From contig JAZRXH010000073.1 of NCBI GenBank assembly GCA_045600125.1, forward strand, positions 1 through 14,180: DNA of 14,180 bases, in the 5' to 3' direction. The DNA is from SIG622 sp045600125 (lineage in GTDB: Bacteria > Bacillota > Clostridia > Oscillospirales > CAG-382). The notes beneath the pieces were generated by a model that made no database searches, was not told where the DNA came from, and saw only the letters and a list, made by a program, of their open reading frames with translations. This document shows positions 6,695 through 13,400 of the stretch, piece by piece (the stretch's first letter is position 1; each line of letters begins with the position of its first letter). The position numbers and the translations under genes are program-made.

Positions 6695-7677
6695 AGGAGA
6701 TGCGCTCTGAGCTCTTCTCCGGTCATGGGTGACAGATAGGCGGGGGCTATATCAAACACCGTCATAGCGCCGTTTCTGCCCTCCTTATTGAGGCGGGCGA
6801 TGGCACGGGCATATGCCACGAGGACCGAAGAGGTGAACTCGGGGTTGGAGTCGAGGGAAAGGCTGTATTCGATGACGTGCTTATGCTCCTGCGCCTTTCC
6901 GGTCTTTCCGGTACGGATGACGAAGCCGCCGTGGGGAAGTCCTGCGTGGTCGCGCTTCATCTCTTCCTCGGAGATGAAATGAACGGTGGTGTCGTAGTCG
7001 GCAAAATAGTTGGGCATGGTGACGATCTGTCTTTCGATCTCCGCCTTGTCTGCCCCCTCCTCTGCCACGACGAAGCACTCACGGGTGTGCTTTTCCCGGG
7101 TGGAAAGCTCGGGATCGCTGCCGCTTCTTACCGCCTCAAGAGCCGCCGGTACGGGGATGGTGTACTGTCTTGCGTCCTTGACGCCGGGAATACGGCGGAT
7201 GGCGTCGGAATGTCCCTGGCTCACGCCTTTGCCCCAGAAGGTATAGGAATTACCGCAGGGGAGCACCGACTGCGCATAGAGTCTGTTCAGCGAGAAAAGA
7301 CCGGGATCCCAGCCTGCGCTGATGAGCGCCGTATGACCGCCTGCCTTTGCCGCCTTGTCAACAGAGTCAAAATGCTCCGGGATCCTCGCATGGGTATCGA
7401 AGCTGTCGATGACGTTGAAAAGAGAGGCGTACCGGGGCGTCTGAACGGGCAGATCGGTGGCGCTTCCGCCGCAGATGATGAGAACGTCTATTTCGTCCCT
7501 GTATTTTTCGATATCGGCGACGTTATAGACCTTTGTGTTTTCAAAAACCGTCTTTACGGTCTCGGGCGCACGGCGGGAGAAAACGCCGAAAAGCTCTGTA
7601 TCTTCGTTCTGTGCGATGGCGCACTCCACGCCTCTTCCGAGGTTGCCGTAGCCGGCTATTGCAATTCTGAATGGCAT
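6691..7677 (-). CDS. ddh: meso-Diaminopimelate D-dehydrogenase
   Basis: This 328-residue enzyme makes meso-2,6-diaminopimelate in one NADPH-dependent amination of L-tetrahydrodipicolinate (EC 1.4.1.16), bypassing the succinylase and acetylase routes; the product feeds lysine and peptidoglycan synthesis in the cytoplasm. It follows the Corynebacterium enzyme closely along its length: the Rossmann turn GYGNLGRGVE (9-18), FSRRAPETV (33-41), CGGSATDLP (69-77), SFDTHARIP (92-100), SAGWDPGLFSLNRLYA (120-135), FWGKGVSQGHSDAIRRIPGV (147-166), MPNYFADYD, LPHGGFVIRTGKTG and SLDSNPEFTSSVLVAYARA. Length is normal for the family. AAAGGA lies upstream of the ATG, and a near-perfect promoter starts transcription about 29 bases before it. 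The gene stands alone, with its own promoter and downstream hairpin. Confidence 0.96.
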   Translation of the reverse strand: MPFRIAIAGYGNLGRGVECAIAQNEDTELFGVFSRRAPETVKTVFENTKVYNVADIEKYRDEIDVLIICGGSATDLPVQTPRYASLFNVIDSFDTHARIPEHFDSVDKAAKAGGHTALISAGWDPGLFSLNRLYAQSVLPCGNSYTFWGKGVSQGHSDAIRRIPGVKDARQYTIPVPAALEAVRSGSDPELSTREKHTRECFVVAEEGADKAEIERQIVTMPNYFADYDTTVHFISEEEMKRDHAGLPHGGFVIRTGKTGKAQEHKHVIEYSLSLDSNPEFTSSVLVAYARAIARLNKEGRNGAMTVFDIAPAYLSPMTGEELRAHLL

Positions 7678-7712
7678 ATATTATTTAGTCCTTTCCGGTT
7701 GGATTTTTAGAT

Positions 7713-7741
7713 ATTATAACAAAAAAGCGGCGTTTTGTCAA
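7713..7741 (-). promoter_or_regulatory. Consensus sigma-A promoter for ddh
   Basis: On the minus strand TTGACA (7741-7736) and TATAAT (7718-7713) match the consensus at all 12 positions with a 17-base spacer. Transcription should start near 7706, leaving an untranslated leader of about 29 bases before the ddh ATG. A-tract repeats lie directly upstream. Confidence 0.9.
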
Positions 7742-7749
7742 TGACCGTG

Positions 7750-7804
7750 CGTCTGTTTTTCCGTCTGTTTTCCGTCTGTGCGTCTGTTTTTCCGTCTGTT
7801 TTTC
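7750..7804. repeat. Degenerate 12-bp tandem repeats upstream of the ddh promoter
   Basis: Five head-to-tail copies of CGTCTGTTTTTC occur: three full copies at 7750-7761, 7781-7792 and 7793-7804, one short by a T at 7762-7772, and one truncated at 7773-7780 (CGTCTGTG). Read in the direction of ddh they are GAAAAACAGACG units, so A-tracts recur about once per helical turn just above the -35 box. This layout could bend DNA or act as an extended UP element, or be simple slippage without function. Confidence 0.75.
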
Positions 7805-7886
7805 CGACTATTTCTGTTTCGCTCTGCGACATCACGGAAGCCGGGGGGAAAAGTCTCTTCCCTTCCTGCGCACCGATATCCGGACG

Positions 7887-7928
7887 GCAAAGCAAAAACC
7901 GGATCCTGCAAAGCAAAATCCGATTTTC
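7887..7928. repeat. Two adjacent 21-base near repeats
   Basis: GCAAAGCAAAAACCGGAT at 7887 recurs at 7908 as GCAAAGCAAAATCCGATT, a period of 21 bases. Two copies with several mismatches are weak evidence for function. They lie downstream of the transporter operon terminator. Confidence 0.4.
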
Positions 7929-7951
7929 GTATCGTCGTATGACCGCACGGC

Positions 7952-7975
7952 AAAAGAGCCGCAGGTCTTTGGCTC
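7952..7975 (-). terminator. Probable terminator of the amino-acid transporter operon
   Basis: On the minus strand, 14 bases after the ATPase stop, GAGCC and GGCTC flank a 10-base loop and are followed directly by TTTT. An alternative GCAGG/CCTGC pairing overlaps it. The 5-bp stem is short, so this is a moderate call. Confidence 0.45.
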
Positions 7976-7989
7976 CCTGCAGAAGAAAA

Positions 7990-8715
7990 TCAGAGAACCT
8001 TGGAAAGAAAGTCCTGCGTTCTCGGATGCTGCGGGTGATCGAAAAGCTGAGCGGGCGTTCCCTGCTCGAGGATATTGCCGCCGTCCATGAAGAGCACCCG
8101 GGTGCCCACCTCACGGGCAAAGCCCATTTCGTGGGTAACGACCACCATGGTCATGCCGCCTTCCGCCAGCTCCTTCATGAGGGAAAGCACCTCGCCGACC
8201 ATTTCGGGGTCAAGAGCGGAGGTAGGCTCGTCGAAGAGCATGACCTCGGGATTCATGGCAAGAGAACGGACGATCGCCACACGCTGCTTCTGACCGCCGG
8301 AAAGCATATTGGGATAGGTATTCGCCTTTTCCTCAAGACCGATACGCTTGAGAAGCCGCCATGCATTCTCCTCCGCCTCCTCCTTGGTCTGAAGACCCAG
8401 CTTTACGGGAGCAAAGGTGATGTTTTTGAGGATCGTAAAATGCGGGAAGAGATTGAAGTGCTGGAACACCATGCCCATTCTGGCACGGAGCTTATCGAGG
8501 TCTGTCTTCTTACTGCAAAGCTCCTCGCCCTTGAAGGTAATGGAGCCTGCCGTGGGCGTTTCCAGCATATTGAGGCACCGGAGGAACGTACTCTTTCCGG
8601 AGCCGGACGGTCCGATGATGACCACCTTTTCGCCGGGATAAATGTGCTCGTTTATGCCGTCGAGCACCATCTTCTTTCCGTCGAAGGTCTTTTTGAGTCC
8701 CTTAATGTCTATCAC
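7990..8715 (-). CDS. Polar amino-acid ABC transporter, ATP-binding protein (GlnQ type)
   Basis: A 241-residue ATPase that powers uptake of a polar amino acid (Gln, Glu, Arg, His or cystine class) at the inner face of the membrane. All motifs are intact: Walker A GPSGSGKST, the Q-loop in MVFQHFNLFPH, the ABC signature LSGGQKQR, Walker B VMLFDEP, the D-loop SALD and the switch VVTHEMGFARE. The FNLFPHFTILKN segment is characteristic of the polar amino-acid group. I place the start at a GTG (8713-8715) because the protein then begins VIDIKGLKKTF, the usual N-terminus, and AGGAG stands 11 bases upstream. A TTG at 8736 would add seven residues but has no site before it. The start overlaps the permease stop by 14 bases, so translation is probably coupled. 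The substrate cannot be read from the ATPase. Confidence 0.93.
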   Translation of the reverse strand: MIDIKGLKKTFDGKKMVLDGINEHIYPGEKVVIIGPSGSGKSTFLRCLNMLETPTAGSITFKGEELCSKKTDLDKLRARMGMVFQHFNLFPHFTILKNITFAPVKLGLQTKEEAEENAWRLLKRIGLEEKANTYPNMLSGGQKQRVAIVRSLAMNPEVMLFDEPTSALDPEMVGEVLSLMKELAEGGMTMVVVTHEMGFAREVGTRVLFMDGGNILEQGTPAQLFDHPQHPRTQDFLSKVL

Positions 8716-9670
8716 TTTTTGCAAGTCTCCTTTCAACGGATTTGAGGACCTGTTCCAGTCCTATAACAAGAACGAGGTATACCGCCGCCACGCTGAGCAG
8801 TGAGAAATACGGCTCGAAGGTACGGCTTCTGACGATGTTTCCGGCTTTCATGAGCTCGAGGGTGCCGATGTAGCCCGCAATGGAGGTATCCTTGAGAAGA
8901 AGGATGAACTCGTTGCCCAGAGCGGGAAGGATGTTTTTGAACGCCTGCGGAAGCACGATGTAAAGCATACTCTGCATATGCGAGAGACCGAGAGAACGTC
9001 CCGCCTCCAGCTGACCTCTGTCCACGGCGAGGATGCCCGCACGGATGACCTCGGAAACGTAGGCGCCGGAGTTGATGCCGAAGGCAAAAATCGAAACGAG
9101 CACGTAGTTATCGGTGGACTTGAAGATGATGTAATAGGCGATGAACAGCTGTACAACCGCCGGAGTGCCCCGGATCAGGGTGGTATAGATACCGCAGATG
9201 AAATTCAGCACCTTGGAAATCACGCCGGGATACGCCACCTGCGCATGATACACCTTCACCAGAGCCACCACCATACCGATAAAGATACCGATGAGGGTGG
9301 AGCAAAGGGCGATGAGCAGGGTGTTTCCGAGACCTCTCGTAAAGAGGAGCCATCTGTTTTCCTTGATAAAGGTCTTCTCAAAGCTCCGGGCGACCTTGGA
9401 GAAGAAGGAGGGCTTCTCCGCCTCGACCGCTGCGGCTTTCTTTGTGGCGGTCGGAACGCCCGAGGTCGTCGAGGTGACCTTCGGGGTCGGAGCCGTGTTT
9501 TCATCGGAGAACTCTGCGTCGGAGCTGTTTTCCGTATCGCTCACCGTAAGAACGGCAGCATCTTCCGTTTCGATCTCCGTACCGTCGTTTTCGCCTGCGG
9601 CGTATGTCGGCAGGATATTCACAATAAGAAGGAAAAGAACGGAAAGCGTAACAAATATTCTTTTTTTCAT
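8702..9670 (-). CDS. Polar amino-acid ABC transporter permease with signal peptide and low-complexity N-terminal extension
   Basis: A 322-residue inner-membrane permease. From about residue 108 it is a standard His/Glu/Gln/Arg-type permease: LFTRGLGNTLLIALCSTLIG, LIRGTPAVVQLFIAYYIIF (165-183), FGINSGAYVSEVIRAGI (197-213) and the ATPase-docking EAA loop EAGRSLGLSHMQSMLYIVLP (222-241), then LKDTSIAGYIG and a last span near 290-308. In front sits MKKRIFVTLSVLFLLIVNIL ending PTYAAGE, a convincing signal peptide or signal anchor, followed by about 60 residues rich in Ser, Thr, Glu and Ala. Plain permeases of this group are about 220 residues and start near the first span. The extension has the layout of fused binding protein-permeases but lacks the binding domain. 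No binding-protein gene is in the window. AAAGG lies upstream of the ATG, and a promoter is 34 bases before it. Confidence 0.92.
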   Translation of the reverse strand: MKKRIFVTLSVLFLLIVNILPTYAAGENDGTEIETEDAAVLTVSDTENSSDAEFSDENTAPTPKVTSTTSGVPTATKKAAAVEAEKPSFFSKVARSFEKTFIKENRWLLFTRGLGNTLLIALCSTLIGIFIGMVVALVKVYHAQVAYPGVISKVLNFICGIYTTLIRGTPAVVQLFIAYYIIFKSTDNYVLVSIFAFGINSGAYVSEVIRAGILAVDRGQLEAGRSLGLSHMQSMLYIVLPQAFKNILPALGNEFILLLKDTSIAGYIGTLELMKAGNIVRSRTFEPYFSLLSVAAVYLVLVIGLEQVLKSVERRLAKSDRH

Positions 9671-9703
9671 ATGGCGAACCTTTCTGGATTTTGATACATT
9701 TTT

Positions 9704-9732
9704 AGTATATCATAAGCATCCCGTTTTGTCAA
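9704..9732 (-). promoter_or_regulatory. Sigma-A promoter for the amino-acid transporter operon
   Basis: On the minus strand TTGACA (9732-9727, full match) and TATACT (9709-9704, 5 of 6) are 17 bases apart. Transcription should begin near 9697, giving a leader of about 27 bases. The sequence around the -35 box (ATTGACAAAACG) is identical over 12 bases to that of the ddh promoter. Confidence 0.85.
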
Positions 9733-9840
9733 TACTATGCGTTAAAAAAATGACAAACCGGGTCAGATTATGCATATTGCATAAAATATACACAAAAATA
9801 TACAATGCTTTTTTCTTCCGCAGAACCTTGGACGGCTATG

Positions 9841-9884
9841 CCGGACAAATCATTCAAAAATGCCGAACAAATCATTCAAAAATG
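9841..9884. repeat. 22-bp tandem direct repeat next to the DUF805 promoter
   Basis: Units 9841-9862 and 9863-9884 are identical except at their fourth base (G or A); each ends in ACAAATCATTCAAAAATG. The second unit ends two bases before the -35 box at 9887. The position suits an operator for a dimeric activator or repressor that binds on one face of the helix (22 bp is close to two turns). A simple duplication is the alternative. Confidence 0.85.
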
Positions 9885-9886
9885 TA

Positions 9887-9915
9887 TTGACAGAAAGCGA
9901 AAATTGTGGTAAACT
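9887..9915 (+). promoter_or_regulatory. Sigma-A promoter for the DUF805 gene
   Basis: TTGACA (9887-9892, full match) and TAAACT (9910-9915, 4 of 6) are 17 bases apart. The start point would be near 9922, leaving a leader of about 40 bases that includes AGGAGGA before the ATG. The divergent transporter promoter lies about 155 bases away. Confidence 0.8.
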
Positions 9916-9961
9916 GTCACCGATGAGAGATCATCAATACATATTCTTAGGAGGATTCGTT

Positions 9962-10330
9962 ATGAGTTTTGTCGACGCAGTAAAGGCGGTATTCAACAAA
10001 TACGCCGATTTCAAGGGCAGAGCAAGAAGAAGCGAGTACTGGTATTTCGTGTTGTTTTCCGGCGTGGTTTCCGCTATCCTCGGCGCCATTCCGAAGGCAG
10101 GTCCTTTTCTCAGCGCCATTTTCTCTCTTGCGATTCTTGTTCCGAGCCTTGCCGTTTCCTGGAGAAGAATGCATGACATCGGAAAGTCCGGTGCCTACTA
10201 CCTGATCGCTCTCATTCCGATTGTCGGTGCGATCATCGTCATCATCTGGTGTGCAAAGGACAGTGTTCCCGGTGCCAATCAGTACGGTGAAAACCCCAAG
10301 GGCGTCAATCCCAACGGCTACGTTCAGTAA
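9962..10330 (+). CDS. DUF805 family small membrane protein
   Basis: A 122-residue integral membrane protein of the DUF805 family, whose biochemical role is unknown. The family signature is clear: YADFKGRARRSEYW (14-27) near the N-terminus and WRRMHDIGKSG (67-77) between spans. Three hydrophobic segments are visible at about 25-43, 47-66 and 78-97, followed by a polar Gly/Asn/Pro-rich tail (GANQYGENPKGVNPNGYVQ). TTAGGAGGA lies 6 bases before the ATG, which fixes the start; an upstream in-frame extension has no such site. The gene is monocistronic, with its own promoter and strong terminator, and is convergent with polC. The length is normal for the family. Confidence 0.93.
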   Translation: MSFVDAVKAVFNKYADFKGRARRSEYWYFVLFSGVVSAILGAIPKAGPFLSAIFSLAILVPSLAVSWRRMHDIGKSGAYYLIALIPIVGAIIVIIWCAKDSVPGANQYGENPKGVNPNGYVQ

Positions 10331-10364
10331 TTCCTTCATTGAGGTAATTCACTGACAATTTCAG

Positions 10365-10401
10365 ATCCCCTGCCGAAAAAGAATCGGCAGGGGATTTTTC
10401 C
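10365..10401 (+). terminator. Intrinsic terminator of the DUF805 gene, possibly shared with polC
   Basis: ATCCCCTGCCGA and TCGGCAGGGGAT form a 12-bp perfect stem (10365-10376 with 10384-10395) around a 7-base loop, followed by TTTTTCC on the plus strand. On the minus strand it lies 33 bases after the polC stop, but only a weak T-run follows, so service to polC is less certain. Confidence 0.92.
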
Positions 10402-10427
10402 GTGTATTCTATATTTGTGCGAAAGAC

Positions 10428-13400
10428 TCAGAACAGCGTCAGCTGATTCGTTTCGGGAAGCTCGCCTAAAACGTTGTTGTCGAGAAGCAGCGTGATCACG
10501 CCGCTGGACAGTCCCGCCCGGAGCCGCAGATCGTCCCGGGAGATGAATCTTCCGTCCTTGCGGGCGTCGATAATGCACTGAGCGGCGGCGTCGCCCAGAC
10601 CGGCAATGGAGGAGAACGGGAGTCTTATGGCTCCGTCCTCCGGCAAAAAGGCGGTGGCGTCCGACTTATAGAGGTCAACGCCGAGGAATCGGATGCCTCT
10701 CGCATACGCCTCATTCATCAGCTGGAGCGTGGGGTACATATCCTTTTCCTTGGGAGAAGCGTCATTGCCCTTGGTGTCGATGTCGTGCATGACGTCCTGC
10801 ACGTGCTTCTTGCCGCCCATACAGATGCCGGCTTCAAAGCCTGCGGGGGCGACGGTAAAGAAAGCGGCGTAGAACTCAAGCGGTCGGTACACCTTGAACC
10901 ATCCGAGACGGAGCGCCGACATAACGTATGCCGCTGCATGGGCTTTCGGGAACATATACTTGATCTTCTTGCAGGAGGCGATATACCAGTCGGGAATCCC
11001 CTTGTCAAGCATCGCCTGCTCGTATTCGGGCTTAAGCCCCCTACCCTTTCGCACGTCCTCCATGATCTTGAAGGACATGGACTTTTCAAGACCGTGATAG
11101 ATGAGATACAGCATGATACTGTCTCTCGTTCCCACCACCTCGGAAATGGTGCAGGTACCGTCCTTGATCAGCTCCTGCGCATTGCCGAGCCATACGTCGG
11201 TGCCGTGGGAAAGTCCCGAGATCTGCAAAAGGTCGGAGAAGTTTTTGGGCTTTGATTCCACGATCATGCCCCGCACGAACTTCGTGCCGAACTCGGGTAG
11301 TCCGAAGGTGCCTACGTCGCTGCCGATCTCATCCGGCGTAACGCCGAGAGACTTGGTGGATATGAACAGCTCCATGACCTGCTTGTCGAACAGCGGCAGA
11401 TCCAGCGAGTTGAGTCCCGTATAGCGCTCCATGACCTTATATTTCGTCGGCACATCGTGTCCGAGCAGGTCGAGCTTGAGGATGGTATCATGGAGGTAGG
11501 AGAAGGCGAAATGCGTCGTAACGGTATCGGCGTCCGGGTCGTCTGCCGGATGCTGGACGGGAGTAAAGTCGTATACGCTGAACTCCCTCGGGATCACGAT
11601 GATGCCGCCGGGATGCTGACCGGTGGTACGCTTGACGCCCTCACAGCCCCTGGAAAGGCGGGTTTCCTCCGCTTTATTGAGCTGGATGCCCTTTTCCTCA
11701 CAGTATTTCTTGACAAAGCCGTACGCCGTTTTCTCGGCGAGAGTGCCGAGAGTGCCCGCTCTGTAAACCTGTCCTTCGCCGAAGAGCACCTCGGTGTGCT
11801 TGTGGGCAAGTCCCTGCACGTCACCCGAAAAATTCAGGTCGATATCCGGGGATTTATCGCCGTTGAAGCCGAGGAAGGTCTCGAAGGGAATGTCGTGCCC
11901 GTCGTGATACATGGGCTCGCGGCAGTTGGGGCAGTCCTTGTCCGGCAGGTCGAAGCCGGAGCCCACCGAACCGTCGGTGATAAACTCCGAGTACTTGCAC
12001 TTGCGGCAAAGGTAGTGCGGCGGCAGAGGGTTCACCTCGGTGATGCCGCCCATGGTGGCGGCGAAGGACGAACCCACCGAGCCTCTCGAGCCCACCTGAT
12101 AACCCCGTTCCTCCGAGAAGGCGATGAGTCTTCGGGCAATGACGTACAGCGGCGCAAAGCCGTGGGAGATGATGGAGGTCAGTTCTCTGTCGAGTCTTGT
12201 CGCCACGATTTCCGGCAGAGGGCTTCCGTACATGGATTCCGCCTTGGTGTAGCAGTTGTTTTTCAGTTCCTCCTCGGCGCCCTCCATGTGAGGCGGGAAG
12301 TTGCCCTCCGGGATGGGTCTTACGATGTCGATCATGTCCGCGATCTTGCGGGTATTCGTGACGACGACCTCATAGGCTCTGTCGCCGAGATAGTCGAATT
12401 CGGCGAGCATTTCCTCGGTGGTACGCATATAAAGCGGGATATGCTTTCCGGCGTCCTTCATCTTCTTGGAAGCAAGCAGCACCTGACGGTAGACCTCGTC
12501 CTCGGGATTCTGGAAATGGACGTCGCCGGTGGCGACAACGGGTTTTCCCAGTTCATCGCCGATCTCAATGATGCGGCGGTTGATGTTTTTCAGCTCCTCC
12601 ACGTCCTTCACATCGCCGTTTTCGATAAGGAACATGTTGTTTCCGAGGGGCTGGATCTCGAGATAATCGTAGAAGGAGGCAATCTCCAGAAGCTCGTTTT
12701 TCGGTCTGCCGTCCACGATGGCGGTATACAGCTCGCCCGCCTCGCAGGCAGAGCCGACGAGAAGTCCTTCCCGATACTGTGAAAGAATGGTCTTCGGGAT
12801 CCGGGGATAACGGTAAAAATAGTCGAGGTAGGACAGCGACACAAGACGGTACAGATTTTTCAGTCCCACAAGGTCACGGACAAGGATGATCTGATGGTAC
12901 GTCCTCAGCTTTTTCGGGTCGGTACCCTTGGACATGACGCCCACCAGTTGAGAGATATTCTCCACGCCCTCGGACTTCATCTTTTCGCAGAGCCGTCCGA
13001 AGATCATGGCAAGCATTCTTGCGTCGTCAGAAGCCCTATGATGATTGAAGTCACCAAGACCGAAATACTTTGCCACCGAGTCCAGCTTGTGGCTCGCAAG
13101 GTCGGTATTGACGTATCTCGACACCGCTACCGTGTCGAGGTAGCTGGATTTGAACAGTCTTTGCAGCTTCTCGGCGGCAGCCCTCAGGAAGCTGACGTCG
13201 AAGGCGGCGTTATGCGCTACAAGAATCGCCGAGCCGCAATATTCCATGAACTTGTCAAAGACCTCGCCGATGGTGGGAGCGTCCTTGACCATTTCATCGG
13301 TGATACCGGTGATCTCGGTGATCTTTTCCGGGATTGGCATTTCCGGGTTCACAAAGGTGCAGAACTCGTCGTATATTTCGCCGTTTTTGTACTTTACGGC

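Larger units (their letters stand above)
7678..7989. other. 312-base intergenic region between the ABC ATPase gene and ddh
   Basis: From right to left this stretch holds a probable terminator of the transporter operon (7952-7975), a pair of 21-base near repeats (7887-7928), a featureless middle, a block of A-tract tandem repeats (7750-7804) and the ddh promoter (7713-7741). Open frames crossing it in either direction run into the repeats or into the antisense of real genes and show no family resemblance, so I see no gene here. Confidence 0.7.

Noticed and set aside
6877..7710. A 277-codon plus-strand frame antisense to ddh
   Set aside because: It covers a fully conserved diaminopimelate dehydrogenase and has no ribosome binding site or recognisable domain.
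7707..8120. A 137-codon minus-strand frame overlapping the end of the ABC ATPase gene and the repeats
   Set aside because: Its second half is the translation of the tandem repeats, and its first half is out of frame with the ATPase.
7735..8745. A 336-codon plus-strand frame across the ABC ATPase gene
   Set aside because: It is antisense to an ATPase with all motifs intact and begins within the tandem repeats; its His- and Arg-rich translation looks like a reverse-complement artefact.
9841..9884. CRISPR-like direct repeats
   Set aside because: There are only two units, with no spacer between them and no cas genes, so this is a tandem duplication.
9671..9961. A riboswitch or attenuator in the leaders between the transporter and DUF805 genes
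   Set aside because: The predicted leaders are only about 27 and 40 bases, too short for a known riboswitch, and no terminator hairpin precedes either start codon.
11457..12782. A 441-codon open frame on the plus strand inside polC
   Set aside because: It is antisense to the conserved PolC polymerase core. In GC-rich DNA such long shadow frames are common, and the translation shows no family motif.
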